Of a stretch of DNA of 64,000 nucleotides, positions 43,073 through 53,285 are shown in pieces. Under the pieces are notes generated by a model. The model did no database searches, had not been told where the DNA came from, and saw nothing but the letters and a program-made list of their open reading frames with translations. A program made the translations under genes and the position numbers. Source of the stretch: Exiguobacterium flavidum (GTDB lineage: Bacteria; Bacillota; Bacilli; Exiguobacteriales; Exiguobacteriaceae); the NCBI RefSeq assembly GCF_003344535.1, contig NZ_QPKS01000002.1, positions 186,001 through 250,000 of the forward strand. Direction: 5' to 3'. Positions within the stretch are counted from its first letter, which is position 1, and every line of letters starts with the position of its first letter.

Positions 43073-44110
43073 ATGGGTAAATGGCAGTTCGTACGGGAGA
43101 GGAACAGGTGGACGGAACATGTCGTCGGAGAAGGACTCGACGTCTTCTACGGATATGAGTATGTCGACCTCAACGGCCGGCAAGGGGAGACGGCGGAACT
43201 GTTTTTGTATACGGGAAAACGGGGGAAGCTGTTCTATCCGTATCTAAGACGAAACGTCTATGATACAGACTATCAAGACTTGATCACCCCATACGGATAC
43301 GGAGGACCGGTCGAGACGGGACAGTTGACTGACCGCGAGATTGCTGAGGCCCGTTCCGTTTTCGTGGAGTACGCCAAACAACAGAAAATCATCTGCGAGC
43401 TGATTCGCTTCCATCCCTTGAAGAACAATGTGGTCCTCGGCAGGAAATGGACGGAATGCGAGTTCATCCGCCATACGACGAGCATCGATCTTCGACCGCC
43501 GCTGGAAGAGATTTTCAGGAACTTCCATAAGAAGACGAGGCTGCTGATCCGGAACTCGATGAAAAGCGAACTGACGGTGCGCGAAGGGGAGAAGGCGGAT
43601 TTGCCGCTCTTCGTCGAACTCTACCGGGAGACGATGCGGCGCAAGCAGGCAGCCCCGAGTTATTACTTCAGTGAAGAATACTTCGAACGGATCTTTGAGG
43701 AGAACGAGCTCTGTGAGCCGGTCCTGTTGCTTGCGGAGTGGAACGGTGAAGTGCTCGGTGCCTACCTGTTGCTGTTCGGCGAACAGTATGCCCACGGTCA
43801 CCTGATCGGCTCGCGTCCGGACGAGATGAGGTTCTATCCGAACCAGCGACTCGAGTATGAGGCAGTTAGAATCGCAAAGGAACGGGGGCTGCTCGAGCAA
43901 CACCTGGGCGGAGGCTACAAGGAGAGCGACAGTCTGTTCGAGAGTAAGTGCCGCTATACGGGGAAGCGTCTGTTCGAGTATCATCAAGGAAAGAGTATCT
44001 TCATGCCTGAGGTGTATGATGACATGTGCGAAAGATACGGAGAAGAGACCGGATGCGGCTTCTTCCCGCGTTATCGCGCGACGGGAAAAGCATCTTTGTT
44101 GAGCCGCTGA
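43073..44110 (+). CDS. FemAB/BioF2-like GNAT-fold acyltransferase
   Basis: A 345-residue protein with two GNAT-like halves. The second half contains RNFHKKTRLLIRNSMKS, ELYRETMRRKQAAPSYYFSEEYFERIF, LLAEWNGEVLGAYLLLFGEQYAHGHL and HLGGGYKESDSLFESK, which is the pattern of FemAB-related acetyltransferase_6 proteins. Members attach amino acids to peptidoglycan or lipids, or act in capsule and exopolysaccharide loci; no such locus is adjacent, so the role is open. A modest AGGA site precedes ATG 43073. Confidence 0.76.
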   Translation: MGKWQFVRERNRWTEHVVGEGLDVFYGYEYVDLNGRQGETAELFLYTGKRGKLFYPYLRRNVYDTDYQDLITPYGYGGPVETGQLTDREIAEARSVFVEYAKQQKIICELIRFHPLKNNVVLGRKWTECEFIRHTTSIDLRPPLEEIFRNFHKKTRLLIRNSMKSELTVREGEKADLPLFVELYRETMRRKQAAPSYYFSEEYFERIFEENELCEPVLLLAEWNGEVLGAYLLLFGEQYAHGHLIGSRPDEMRFYPNQRLEYEAVRIAKERGLLEQHLGGGYKESDSLFESKCRYTGKRLFEYHQGKSIFMPEVYDDMCERYGEETGCGFFPRYRATGKASLLSR

Positions 44111-44160
44111 GCCATCACCTCGGGAAATCACTCTTTTTAGACGAAGCGAGGTGTGAAATG

Positions 44161-44802
44161 ATGGACAGAGGATTGATATTTGATATGGACGGCGTCATTC
44201 TCGATAGTGAGATTCGTTATTTCGAGGCGCATAAAAAGATGTTCGAAGAACTTTCCGTGACGATTCCGCATGCACAGTACGCGACATTCATGGGGAAGAC
44301 GGGCGATGAGATGTGGGTCGAAATCATCGAAGGGAACGGTCTTCCCCACACGGCTGAAGAGTTGCTTGAAATCGAACATGAGATGTTCCAGCATTATGCG
44401 AAGGCGGAAGAGTGCGGCATCAAGGACGGGGTTCGTCAGCTGATCGCGAATGCGAAGGAAGCCGGCTTCAAGGTCGCCATCGCCTCGTCGAGTGCGAAGG
44501 AGAAAATCGAGCGGGTCATCCGTCACTATGGACTCGACGTCGAGATCTACACGAGCGGCTTCGAAGTGCCGCGCTCAAAGCCGGATCCCGCCATCTTCCG
44601 ACTGACAGCCGAGCGGCTTGGCGTCTCTCCTGAGCGGTGCATCGTCATCGAGGACGCGGCGAATGGGATGATCGGGGCGAAGCGTGCCGGGATGGAAGTG
44701 ATCGCGCTTCTAGACGACCGGATGCCGAAACAGCTGCTTGACCATGCGGACCATCAGGCGAACTCGCATGACGAAATCTGGAAAATTCTCAGCAGTCGTT
44801 GA
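44161..44802 (+). CDS. HAD-superfamily phosphatase/phosphomutase (PgmB/YhcW-like)
   Basis: A 213-residue HAD enzyme. Motif I DMDGVILDS supplies the nucleophile and acid aspartates (residues ~8-16), motif II is AIASSS, the lysine is in SKPDPAIF, and motif IV is VIEDAANGMIGAKRAGM. A helical C1 cap lies between motifs I and II, as in beta-phosphoglucomutase and small sugar-phosphate phosphatases. ATG 44161 is spaced from GAGGTG; ATG 44158 is equally possible. It is 50 bases after the FemAB-like gene and may share its transcript. Confidence 0.86.
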   Translation: MDRGLIFDMDGVILDSEIRYFEAHKKMFEELSVTIPHAQYATFMGKTGDEMWVEIIEGNGLPHTAEELLEIEHEMFQHYAKAEECGIKDGVRQLIANAKEAGFKVAIASSSAKEKIERVIRHYGLDVEIYTSGFEVPRSKPDPAIFRLTAERLGVSPERCIVIEDAANGMIGAKRAGMEVIALLDDRMPKQLLDHADHQANSHDEIWKILSSR

Positions 44803-44839
44803 CGTTAGTGGACCGGGCGATTAGAATGAGGGATAGATA

Positions 44840-45090
44840 GTCAATCGCTAAGAACTAGAGTAGTAGGAAGGTCAAGTCCGTAAAAGAGAGCTGGTGGTCG
44901 CTGCGAACCAGCCGGAAAACCTTTTGAACTCGCTAGGGAGCGCGTTTCGTGAACGATGAGTAGCGAAGCCGGTTTTCACACCGTTATCAGTGAATCAAGC
45001 GGTCTGCGATATCGCAGGCAACGTGGGTGGTACCGCGGAAGACGACCGGTCTTTCGTCCCTTTTCTCAAGGGGCGGGGACCGGTTTTTAT
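44840..45090 (+). promoter_or_regulatory. T-box leader of leuS
   Basis: The leader has stem I elements (AGAGAGCTGGTGGTCGCTG with GAACCAGC), a probable specifier CTC (leucine) at 44929-44931 in GAACTCGCTAGGGAG, and the conserved T-box AACGTGGGTGGTACCGCGG at 45020-45038. The terminator pairs ACCGGTC (45045-45051) with GGACCGGT (45077-45084), followed by TTTTT. Uncharged tRNA-Leu binding the specifier and T-box bulge would allow read-through into leuS. Confidence 0.95.
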
Positions 45091-45120
45091 GTTTTTCATA
45101 GTCATGGAGGAGGAAGAGGC

Positions 45121-47526
45121 ATGCCATACAATCATCGAGAAATCGAACCGAAATGGCAGGCGCGTTGGGAAGAAACGAACGCGTTTGCGACGACAGAGGA
45201 CCCGAACAAAGAAGGATTCTACGCACTGGATATGTTCCCGTATCCGTCTGGAGCGGGACTGCACGTCGGGCATCCGGAAGGCTATACGGCGACCGACATT
45301 CTTGCGCGGATGAAACGGATGCAGGGGTTCAACGTACTCCACCCGATGGGATGGGACGCGTTCGGCCTCCCGGCAGAGCAGTACGCGCTCGATACGGGGA
45401 ATGATCCGCGAGAATTCACGGCGAAGAACATCGAGACGTTCAAGCGCCAGTTGAAGGACCTCGGTTTCTCATACGACTGGGACCGTGAAATCAATACGAC
45501 GGACCCGAAGTACTACAAGTGGACACAATGGATTTTCACGAAGCTCTACGAGCAGGGCCTCGCCTTCGTCGATGAGGTCGCGGTCAACTGGTGCCCTGCA
45601 CTCGGTACGGTGCTCGCGAACGAAGAGGTCGTCGATGGATTGTCCGAACGCGGAAACCATCCTGTCGTCCGTGTCCCGATGCGCCAGTGGGTGCTCAAGA
45701 TCACGGAATATGCGGACCGTCTCCTCGAAGACTTGGACGATCTCGACTGGCCGGATTCGGTCAAGGAGATGCAACGGAACTGGATCGGGAAATCGGAAGG
45801 TGCTGAGATCGACTTTACGATCGACGGGCACAAGAAGGCGATCACCGTGTTCACGACGCGTCCAGACACGATTTTCGGTGCGACTTATCTCGTACTTGCT
45901 CCGGAACATCCATTCGTCAAGGAAATCATGACGCCTGATCATGCTGAAGCAGTCGAATCCTACATCGCGAAGGTCCAGACGAAATCGGACCTTGAGCGGA
46001 CGGATCTCGCAAAGGAGAAGACCGGCGTATTCACAGGTGCGTTCGCAGTCAATCCGATTTCAGGCGAACGTCTGCCGATCTGGATCGCTGACTACGTCCT
46101 CGCAAGTTACGGCACAGGTGCGATCATGGCCGTGCCAGGACACGATGAGCGCGATCACGAGTTCGCGAAGCAGTTCGAACTGCCGATCATCGAGGTCGTC
46201 AAAGGCGGAAACGTTGAGGAAGCAGCCTATACGGGAGAAGGAGAGCACGTCAATTCGAAGATGCTCGACGGACTCGGCAAACAGGAAGCGATCGAGACGA
46301 TCATCGCGGAGCTCGAGACGAACAACGCAGGGCGCAAGAAGATCACGTACCGCCTCCGCGACTGGCTCTTCAGCCGTCAGCGCTACTGGGGAGAGCCGAT
46401 TCCGGTCGTCCATATGGAAGACGGAACGATGAAGACGCTCACAGTCGAGGAACTTCCGCTTGAACTTCCCGTGATCGACGAGATCAAGCCGTCAGGTACG
46501 GGAGAATCGCCGCTCGCGCTCGCAGAGGACTGGCTCGATTACACGGATCCGGTGACGGGCATGAAAGGTCGCCGCGAGACGAACACTATGCCGCAATGGG
46601 GCGGAAGCTGCTGGTATTATCTCCGCTTCATCGATCCGCACAACGAAGAGATGATCGCGGATCCGGAAAAGCTCAAGTACTGGCTCCCGGTCGACATCTA
46701 CATCGGCGGCGCGGAACATGCCGTCCTTCACTTGCTCTACGCCCGTTTCTGGCACAAGGTGCTTTATGATATCGGCGTCGTCCCGACGAAGGAGCCGTTC
46801 CAGAAGCTCTACAATCAGGGGATGATCCTCGGTGAGAACAATGAGAAGATGTCGAAATCGCGCGGCAACGTCATCAATCCGGATGAGATCGTCAAGTCGC
46901 ACGGGGCAGACACGCTCCGCCTCTATGAGATGTTCATGGGGCCACTCGATGCCTCCGTCGCCTGGTCCGAGAACGGACTCGACGGAGCCCGCCGCTTCCT
47001 CGAACGGGTATGGCGTCTGTTCGAACGCACGGCAGACATCCAGGACGTCGAGACGGTCGACGCGGAATTCGAACGCGTCTATCATCAGACTGTCAAGAAA
47101 GTGACGGAGAACTACACGAAGCTTCACTTCAACACAGGTATCTCGCAGCTCATGGTCTTCGTGAACGAAGCGAACAAGCAACAGGTACTCCCGAAAACGT
47201 TCATGAAAGGATTCGTCCAGCTCTTGACGCCAGTCGCTCCTCACCTCGGAGAAGAACTTTGGGAGCAGCTCGGTTGCACTGAGAACTTGACGTACGCGGC
47301 TTGGCCTGAGTTCGATGAAGCGAAGCTCGTCAGCGATACGATCGAGTTCGTCATCCAGGTCAACGGCAAGGTCCGTTCGCGTATGGAAATCGGCATCGAT
47401 GCTTCGAAGGAAGAGATCGAAGCGATGGCATTCGCGGATGAGAAGACGAAGGAATGGATTGACGGGAAGACGGTTCGCAAGGTGATCGTCGTTCCGAAGA
47501 AACTGATCAACATCGTCGCGAACTGA
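45121..47526 (+). CDS. leuS: Leucyl-tRNA synthetase
   Basis: An 801-residue class I synthetase. The HIGH motif is HVGHPEG (48-54), the editing domain CP1 lies between about 220 and 410 with [12 protein letters not shown], and the KMSKS motif is intact in [10 protein letters not shown]. The C-terminal anticodon-binding and leucine-specific domains are complete. It charges tRNA-Leu and edits misactivated norvaline or isoleucine. ATG 45121 follows AGGAGGAAGAGGC; the upstream frame lies in the T-box leader. Confidence 0.97.
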   Translation: MPYNHREIEPKWQARWEETNAFATTEDPNKEGFYALDMFPYPSGAGLHVGHPEGYTATDILARMKRMQGFNVLHPMGWDAFGLPAEQYALDTGNDPREFTAKNIETFKRQLKDLGFSYDWDREINTTDPKYYKWTQWIFTKLYEQGLAFVDEVAVNWCPALGTVLANEEVVDGLSERGNHPVVRVPMRQWVLKITEYADRLLEDLDDLDWPDSVKEMQRNWIGKSEGAEIDFTIDGHKKAITVFTTRPDTIFGATYLVLAPEHPFVKEIMTPDHAEAVESYIAKVQTKSDLERTDLAKEKTGVFTGAFAVNPISGERLPIWIADYVLASYGTGAIMAVPGHDERDHEFAKQFELPIIEVVKGGNVEEAAYTGEGEHVNSKMLDGLGKQEAIETIIAELETNNAGRKKITYRLRDWLFSRQRYWGEPIPVVHMEDGTMKTLTVEELPLELPVIDEIKPSGTGESPLALAEDWLDYTDPVTGMKGRRETNTMPQWGGSCWYYLRFIDPHNEEMIADPEKLKYWLPVDIYIGGAEHAVLHLLYARFWHKVLYDIGVVPTKEPFQKLYNQGMILGENNEKMSKSRGNVINPDEIVKSHGADTLRLYEMFMGPLDASVAWSENGLDGARRFLERVWRLFERTADIQDVETVDAEFERVYHQTVKKVTENYTKLHFNTGISQLMVFVNEANKQQVLPKTFMKGFVQLLTPVAPHLGEELWEQLGCTENLTYAAWPEFDEAKLVSDTIEFVIQVNGKVRSRMEIGIDASKEEIEAMAFADEKTKEWIDGKTVRKVIVVPKKLINIVAN

Positions 47527-47531
47527 TTGAA

Positions 47532-47590
47532 TGAAAGCCGTCCGTGGGGGCGGCTTTCGTCGTTCTCCGCCGGAAGTCCGCTTTTTTTTT
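47532..47590 (+). terminator. Terminator region after leuS
   Basis: GAAAGCCGtCC pairs with GGcGGCTTTC, and after a short stretch (CGCCGGAAGTCCGC) eight T residues follow. The U-tract is displaced, so efficiency is uncertain. Confidence 0.55.
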
Positions 47591-47645
47591 AGGCCTCCTT
47601 CTGCTAAACTGAATCAGAAACTGTGAGAGAAAGGCGACCACCTAC

Positions 47646-48629
47646 ATGAAAAGATCCTATATCGTCTACACGACGTCACTTGCCGTCGTCGTAGGATTGA
47701 TCCTTTGCGTCCTATTCGTCTTCTCGAAACCTGAGATCCGGGCACAAATCGGGGAGACATTCCAAAAAATCGAGACCCAGTCGAAACATCAGGCAACCCT
47801 GAAACAGAAACCGGCCGAGTCGCCAAACCAGCCGACACCCCAACCGGAAGAGCCGCTGATCAAGGACATCCAACAGATGCTCTATGACGATTCGATCGGG
47901 TCATATCTCGTCGTCACGGAAGATTACCATTTCTTCGAGGTCAGCGGGACGGGTGACCGGATCAACGCCTCCTTCATGCTCGAGAACGAACGGAATCCGC
48001 TCCTGCTTGGAGCACTCGACGGCATGGCGCTCGTCGACGGCGAGACGGTCGCTCTGCTGACGACCAATCAGGTCCTCGTGACGATCAATCGTGAGGATGG
48101 GGTGTGGAGAGAAGAGAAACGTGAAAAAATCAGCGGAACGACGGTCAAGGACAACTTCCACGGCCTGGGATATGACGCGGACAAGGAACGTTTCTTTACG
48201 ATCAATGATCTCTGGTCGAACGAACGGGTCGAATTGACGTACTTCGCGATGAAAGAGGACGTCGTCAAGGTCAGTCCGAAAGCGACGGCGAAGGAGAAGA
48301 AGAATGCGGAACGGAACAAGCGCCCGCCGTACTTGTCAGTGACGGCGCGTGAGGCGATTCGTGTGCAGGAGAATGCACCAAGTGACGTCAAGAAGGCGTT
48401 CAAGGACATTCAGCCAATCGGTCTCGCGAAGCGGCAAGATCGTCTCTATACGCTCGACTCGGAAGAACTGTTCCTCTATTCGATCGATCCAGAGAAGAAG
48501 ACGGTGACCGGGGAGAGCACTAGTCCGAAAGTCTACGGTGCGCAGGGCATCTTCCTTCAGGATAATGAGCTGTTCGCACTGATTGACTCGACGAAGTTCT
48601 CGAACCGTTCGTTCATTCCGATCGATTGA
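47646..48629 (+). CDS. Membrane-anchored extracytoplasmic protein of unknown function
   Basis: A 327-residue protein with an N-terminal signal anchor (residues 5-27, a hydrophobic run ending LCVLFVFS) and a Pro/Gln-rich linker around 50-72 (ESPNQPTPQPEEP). The rest is a soluble domain with repeating short beta strands, for example SYLVVTEDYHFFEVSG and GETVALLTTNQVLVTI, reminiscent of a beta-propeller but not matched to a known family. No catalytic motif was found. It is single-gene, between the leuS terminator and its own. Confidence 0.62.
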   Translation: MKRSYIVYTTSLAVVVGLILCVLFVFSKPEIRAQIGETFQKIETQSKHQATLKQKPAESPNQPTPQPEEPLIKDIQQMLYDDSIGSYLVVTEDYHFFEVSGTGDRINASFMLENERNPLLLGALDGMALVDGETVALLTTNQVLVTINREDGVWREEKREKISGTTVKDNFHGLGYDADKERFFTINDLWSNERVELTYFAMKEDVVKVSPKATAKEKKNAERNKRPPYLSVTAREAIRVQENAPSDVKKAFKDIQPIGLAKRQDRLYTLDSEELFLYSIDPEKKTVTGESTSPKVYGAQGIFLQDNELFALIDSTKFSNRSFIPID

Positions 48630-48647
48630 CGGCAACGGCAAGACATG

Positions 48648-48695
48648 AAAAGGATCCCGATTTTTCCACTCGAGAAAAATCGGGATCCTTTTTGT
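48648..48695. terminator. Bidirectional terminator between the anchored-protein gene and ytfP
   Basis: AAAGGATCCCGATTTTTC pairs with GAgAAAAATCGGGATCCTTT, flanked by A and T runs; it serves both convergent genes. Confidence 0.88.
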
Positions 48696-49955
48696 TCAAA
48701 CCCGTGCGTATGCAGCATTCGTTCCGGCGCAATGGCCTGTGACGAACGCGGCCGTGATGTTATATCCGCCCGTGTAACCGTGGATGTCGAGCACTTCGCC
48801 GGCGAAGAACAGGCGAGGGGCGATTTTCGACATCATCGTCTTTGGATCGATCTCCTTGATCGAGACGCCTCCACCCGTGACGAACGCCTTATCGAAGTCG
48901 AGAGTGCCCGTCGCATGGAGCGGGAAACGCTTCAAGAGGGCGATGAAGCTTTGGAAGTCAGCCTTCTTGATCTGCGTACTGACCTCATCGCCAAAACCGA
49001 TCTGTTCGAACAGCAGGTCGAGCAGACGTTCAGGTGCCTGTCCTTTCCATGCGTTTCGGACGGTCTTCTTCGGGTTCGCGGCAAGTGCTGCATTGAACCG
49101 CTCGGCGAGGAGTCCGGCAGACTCGTCTGGAAAGACGTCGATCGACAAGTGCACGATTCGTTCACCGGAGCGCTTCCGCTCCTTGATCGTATACTGGCTG
49201 CAGCGGAGCGCGATTGGTCCGCTGATCCCGAAGTGGGTGAACAAGAGGTCACCCGTATGTGTCTTGATCGGTTTGTCCTTCTTGCCGTGGACCGTGAGCG
49301 CTACGTCGCGCAACGACAGCCCTTGCAACGTCTTCGCATGGATGAACGTGTCGCCGAGCAGGATCGGGACCTCGGTCGGAAAGAGCTCCGTGATCGTATG
49401 TCCCGCTTTGACAGCCCATGGATAACCGTCTCCTGTCGATCCGGTATGCGGTACCGATTTTCCGCCGACTGCGACTACGCAGCTCGTCGCTTCGATCCGT
49501 TCACCATCAGCTAGGAGTACGGAAGCGAATGAACCGTCTTCATGGAAATCGAGCGTCGCGACTTCTGCCATCGTCCGGATTTCTGCTCCGTGTGCGCGAA
49601 TCTGATCGATCAGGACGCGGACGACGTCGGCCGCCTTGTCAGAGACAGGGAACATCCTGCCGTTATCCTCTTCCTTCAGCGCGACGCCAAAGCCTTCGAA
49701 CAGCTCGATGATCGACTCGTTGTCGAACTGGGAGAACGGGCTGTAGAGAAAGCGTCCATTCCCCGGAATCGATTGGACGAGTTCCTCGAGGGGTTTGCGG
49801 TTCGTCACGTTACACCGTCCGCCGCCTGAGATGGCGAGTTTCCGGCCAAGTTTGTTACCTTTGTCGAGGAGGAGCGTCTTCGCTCCTGCCTGTAGGGAGG
49901 CGAGCGTGGCCATCAGGCCGCTCGGTCCGCCTCCGATTACGATTACATCGTACAT
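48696..49955 (-). CDS. ytfP: YtfP/HI0933-family FAD-dependent oxidoreductase
   Basis: A 419-residue flavoprotein. It has the N-terminal FAD motif GGGPSGLMAT (9-18), the family signature KLGRKLAISGGGRCNVTN, GGKSVPHTGSTGDGYPWA in the middle, and a C-terminal GEVLDIHGYTGGYNI. The HI0933/YtfP family is not biochemically defined; a flavin-dependent cytosolic oxidoreductase role is expected. It diverges from murJ, as ytfP sits beside ytgP in B. subtilis. GAGGTGACAAG precedes ATG 49955. Confidence 0.89.
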   Translation of the reverse strand: MYDVIVIGGGPSGLMATLASLQAGAKTLLLDKGNKLGRKLAISGGGRCNVTNRKPLEELVQSIPGNGRFLYSPFSQFDNESIIELFEGFGVALKEEDNGRMFPVSDKAADVVRVLIDQIRAHGAEIRTMAEVATLDFHEDGSFASVLLADGERIEATSCVVAVGGKSVPHTGSTGDGYPWAVKAGHTITELFPTEVPILLGDTFIHAKTLQGLSLRDVALTVHGKKDKPIKTHTGDLLFTHFGISGPIALRCSQYTIKERKRSGERIVHLSIDVFPDESAGLLAERFNAALAANPKKTVRNAWKGQAPERLLDLLFEQIGFGDEVSTQIKKADFQSFIALLKRFPLHATGTLDFDKAFVTGGGVSIKEIDPKTMMSKIAPRLFFAGEVLDIHGYTGGYNITAAFVTGHCAGTNAAYARV

Positions 49956-50130
49956 CTTGTCACCTCTTCATTCGTTTCTGCTTGTTCCACTTTAGCAGAA
50001 CATCAAGAAGTTAACAAACCGTCTCTTTCTTTTGAGGAACGAGAGCGGTATAATGGTCTGCGATTGTGCAAGAGAGAACTTGTCTTTCTGAGACGGTTCA
50101 TTACAGAACAGAAAGCTGGAGGATTGCTTA

Positions 50131-51756
50131 ATGTCCACTTCAAATAAGAACAGTTTCGTCAGGGGGACGATGCTCCTGTCCGGGGCGTCGCTCATCTCCC
50201 GTGCGCTCGGCCTGCTTTATCTTTTCCCGTTCCAGGCGATGGTCGGACCGCTCGGCATCATGTTCTATACATATGCCTACAACTATTATGCGATCATGAT
50301 CGGCATCTCGACGGCGGGCATCCCTGTCGCCGTCTCGAAGTTCATCGCGAAGTATAATGCACTCGGTGAATACGACACGAGCGAACGATTGTATCGCTCA
50401 GGTTTGAAAATCATGACCTTGACCGGTGTCATCTCGTTCCTCGTTCTGTTCTTTCTCGCGCCTGTCCTTGCGAAGCAGGCGATCCCCGAGGGAGACGTAG
50501 ACACGGCATACTTCATCGATTCCGTCACTTTGACGATCAGAGGTGTCAGTTTCGCCCTCATCCTGATTCCTGCGATGAGCATGGTCCGCGGATATTTCCA
50601 AGGCCATCAGTCGATGGGACCGACGGCGATCTCACAGATTCTCGAACAGATCGTCCGGATCGTCTTCCTTCTCGCATCCGTCTCGATCGGGATCTACATC
50701 TTTGACGCCTCGCGTGAATGGGCTGCGACGCTTGCGACGTTCAGTGCCTTCATCGGAGCGATCGGCAGCGTCGGTGTTCTTTTGTACTATTACAAGAAAC
50801 GCCGCCCGGGGATGAAGCGTGAACTCGGTGAACAGACAGTCGTCTCGCCGAACCGATCGCTTGGCTCGCTGTTCAAGGAACTGCTCGCCTATGCGATTCC
50901 GATCGTCATGGTCGGTCTGTCGACACCGCTCTATCAGGTCATCGACCAGAACACGATGAACGCGGCGCTTCAGGAAATCGGATATACATTGAAGGAGGCG
51001 GGCGCGATCACGGCCTATCTGATCGCGGACAGCCATAAGATCGTCCTGATCCCGGTTTCTGTCGCGACAGGATTGTCCCTATCTGCGATCCCGCTGTTGA
51101 CCGCTTCCTATACGAATAAGGATATCCGCAAGGTCCGCTCGCAGATTTCACAGATCTACCAACTGGCGTTCTTCGTCACGCTTCCGGCAGTCGTCGGGAT
51201 GATCGTCCTCAGTGAGGAGATTTTCCATGTCCTCTTCCCGGGGGAGAAGACGCACTGGATCTACCTGCTCAACTATGCACCGAGTGCGCTGTTCCTCGCG
51301 CTCTACTCCGTGACAGCAGCCGTCCTTCAAGGGATCAACCGGCAGTACTTCACGATTTTCGCGACGGCAGCGGGCCTTTTGACGAAGTACGTGCTCAACG
51401 CGCCGCTCATCCATCTGACGGGAGACGGCACAGGTGCCGGGTATGCGACGATCCTCGGATACGTCGTCGCGACCGGGTTGATGCTTTGGCGCATAACGAG
51501 AACGGTCAAGTTCCCGTTCTCAAGTATCGGGCGCCGGACATCCCTCGTTCTGATCATCAGCGCGATCATGGGGGCGATGGTCTTTGGTACCCGCTTGCTT
51601 CTCGTCGCAATTCTGCCCGAAACGTTCTTCAGTGCCGTCCTCATAACGGTACTCGGTGCCGGGATCGGAGTCGTCGTCTTCGCAGGACTGTCTGTTTGGA
51701 CGGGACTCGCGGAAGCCGTGCTCGGAAGAAAATTCAATTTGAAACGGAGACGATAA
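50131..51756 (+). CDS. murJ: MurJ/YtgP lipid II flippase
   Basis: A 541-residue MOP-superfamily membrane protein of the YtgP branch, with about 14 hydrophobic helices. Typical segments are SLISRALGLLYLFPFQAMVG near the N-terminus, a basic loop with KKRRPGMKR, and YVLNAPLIHLTGDGTGAGYAT in the second half. YtgP acts as a MurJ-type flippase moving lipid II outward for peptidoglycan synthesis. AAGCTGGAGG precedes ATG 50131. The pseudouridine synthase starts one base after its stop codon. Confidence 0.92.
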   Translation: MSTSNKNSFVRGTMLLSGASLISRALGLLYLFPFQAMVGPLGIMFYTYAYNYYAIMIGISTAGIPVAVSKFIAKYNALGEYDTSERLYRSGLKIMTLTGVISFLVLFFLAPVLAKQAIPEGDVDTAYFIDSVTLTIRGVSFALILIPAMSMVRGYFQGHQSMGPTAISQILEQIVRIVFLLASVSIGIYIFDASREWAATLATFSAFIGAIGSVGVLLYYYKKRRPGMKRELGEQTVVSPNRSLGSLFKELLAYAIPIVMVGLSTPLYQVIDQNTMNAALQEIGYTLKEAGAITAYLIADSHKIVLIPVSVATGLSLSAIPLLTASYTNKDIRKVRSQISQIYQLAFFVTLPAVVGMIVLSEEIFHVLFPGEKTHWIYLLNYAPSALFLALYSVTAAVLQGINRQYFTIFATAAGLLTKYVLNAPLIHLTGDGTGAGYATILGYVVATGLMLWRITRTVKFPFSSIGRRTSLVLIISAIMGAMVFGTRLLLVAILPETFFSAVLITVLGAGIGVVVFAGLSVWTGLAEAVLGRKFNLKRRR

Positions 51757-51757
51757 G

Positions 51758-52477
51758 ATGCGTCTGGATAAACTGCTCTCGAACATGGGGTTCGGTTCAC
51801 GTAAGGAAGTAAAGCAACTTTTGAAGACAGGAGCGATCGTGGTCGACGGCGTGACCGTCAAAGATGCGAAGACACACGTCGATCCGGCGCTTCAGACGGT
51901 ACTCCTGCACGGGGAACCGGTCGAATACCGTAAGTACATCTATTTGATGATGAATAAACCAGGAGGCGTCATCAGTGCGACCGAGGACCGCCGGGACGAG
52001 ACGGTGATCGACCTGCTCGGGGAAGAGGAGCGCGTGTTTGATCCGTTCCCGGTTGGCCGGCTCGACAAGGATACGGAAGGTCTGCTGCTCATCACGAACG
52101 ATGGATCGTTCAATCATGCCCTCATGTCGCCGCGTAAACACGTGGCAAAGACATACTTCGCACAAGTGACGGGGATGTTGACGGAAGAGGATGTCCGTCA
52201 CGTTGCAAAAGGCGTCACGCTCGATGACGGATATGTCACGAAGCCGGGCGTCCTTGAGATCCTGCAAGCTAACGAGGACACTTCCGAGCTGCGCCTGACG
52301 ATCACGGAAGGGAAGTATCACCAGGTAAAGCGGATGATGCTTTCTCTAGACAAGGAAGTCACTTATTTGAAACGCGTCTCGATCGGGGAGCTGCTCCTTG
52401 ACGAGTCGCTCGAACTCGGTGAATACCGCGAGCTGACGGAAGATGAGCTCGCGCTGTTCGACTGGCAGCCTGAATGA
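51758..52477 (+). CDS. RsuA-type rRNA pseudouridine synthase
   Basis: A 239-residue enzyme. An S4 RNA-binding domain covers residues 1-60 (MRLDKLLSNMGFGSRKEVKQLL), and the catalytic domain has the aspartate motif GRLDKDTEGLLLITNDG near residue 100. KYHQVKRM is the usual C-terminal loop. It isomerises a uridine in 16S rRNA, or possibly 23S rRNA given the RsuA/RluB/RluE kinship. The start nearly touches the murJ stop and uses GGAGACG within the murJ 3' end, so the genes form an operon equivalent to ytgP-ytzG. Confidence 0.91.
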   Translation: MRLDKLLSNMGFGSRKEVKQLLKTGAIVVDGVTVKDAKTHVDPALQTVLLHGEPVEYRKYIYLMMNKPGGVISATEDRRDETVIDLLGEEERVFDPFPVGRLDKDTEGLLLITNDGSFNHALMSPRKHVAKTYFAQVTGMLTEEDVRHVAKGVTLDDGYVTKPGVLEILQANEDTSELRLTITEGKYHQVKRMMLSLDKEVTYLKRVSIGELLLDESLELGEYRELTEDELALFDWQPE

Positions 52478-52481
52478 AACA

Positions 52482-52540
52482 AAGCCGAAGAACTGCGAGA
52501 TTCTCATGCGAGAGTCTTGCGGTTCTTCGGCTGTTTTTAG
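52482..52540 (+). terminator. Terminator after the pseudouridine synthase gene
   Basis: Long hairpin: AGCCGAAGAACtGCgAGA..CTC with GAG..TCTtGCgGTTCTTCGGCT, followed by GTTTTT. Confidence 0.85.
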
Positions 52541-52595
52541 TTTGAATCATTGGATCCTATTCATGCCATCGTGTGCGCTCGCGGCAGCGGAAGGG

Positions 52596-53228
52596 TTAAT
52601 GATTCCGGAGCGCTTCCTCGATTTTAAACGGTCCGTTCAGCACCTCGAACTGACGGCTTTGTGTCGGATGGTCGACGAGGGCAACGAGCAGAGATGCGAT
52701 ATCATCCCGGGAAACGGAGCGGCCCTCGTAAGAATCGAAGTGTCCTTTGATTTCGACAGTTCCATGTCCGTCCTCGTCGTTCAGTGGGCCGGGGCGGACG
52801 ATCGTATAGTCGAGTCCGCTTTCGCGCAGGTGAGCGTCGGCTGCCCTTTTTGCTTCGAGGTAGACCTTCAGTTCTCCTTGCGGATCGTCGGCTCCCATCG
52901 AACTGAGCATGATGAAGCGTTTGATGCCGCTGTCCTTCGCCGCGTCGATCACTTTGATCGCACCTTCCTTGTCGACTGCGCGGGTCAATGCGTCTGAAGC
53001 ACCGCCGGCACCGGCGGCGAAGATGATGACATCCGCGTCCGCGATGACCGGACTGATGTCTTCCGTCAAATCGCCGACGCGCACTTCGGCCGCACCGAGA
53101 TGGATCAGGTCGTTGATCTGATTTTCTTCCCTGACGACGGCGATCGCCTGATGATGGGCACTCTCTCCAATCAGCCGGACCATCTTTCTGCCTGTCGTTC
53201 CGTTCGCTCCGATGATGATGATGTCCAT
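52596..53228 (-). CDS. Atypical SDR-type NAD(P)-binding protein
   Basis: A 210-residue Rossmann-fold protein. The dinucleotide motif is GANGTTGRKM (residues 7-16), and later elements include FAAGAGG, FIMLSSMGADDP and TIVRPGPLNDE, the layout of atypical NAD(P)-binding proteins such as YhfK. The usual YxxxK catalytic pair is replaced by YLEAKR, which retains the Tyr and Lys. The substrate is unknown. ATG 53228 has AGGAGGAGAAGTATC upstream. Confidence 0.83.
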   Translation of the reverse strand: MDIIIIGANGTTGRKMVRLIGESAHHQAIAVVREENQINDLIHLGAAEVRVGDLTEDISPVIADADVIIFAAGAGGASDALTRAVDKEGAIKVIDAAKDSGIKRFIMLSSMGADDPQGELKVYLEAKRAADAHLRESGLDYTIVRPGPLNDEDGHGTVEIKGHFDSYEGRSVSRDDIASLLVALVDHPTQSRQFEVLNGPFKIEEALRNH

Positions 53229-53285
53229 GATACTTCTCCTCCTTTGGTTCTCATCTAAGAAATACCCAAACGCTTCAAAAAGGTA

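Noticed and set aside
43012-43080. 22-codon ORF overlapping the FemAB-like start
   Set aside because: No ribosome site before its ATG; GGAGGTG lies inside it. Kept only as part of the leader description.
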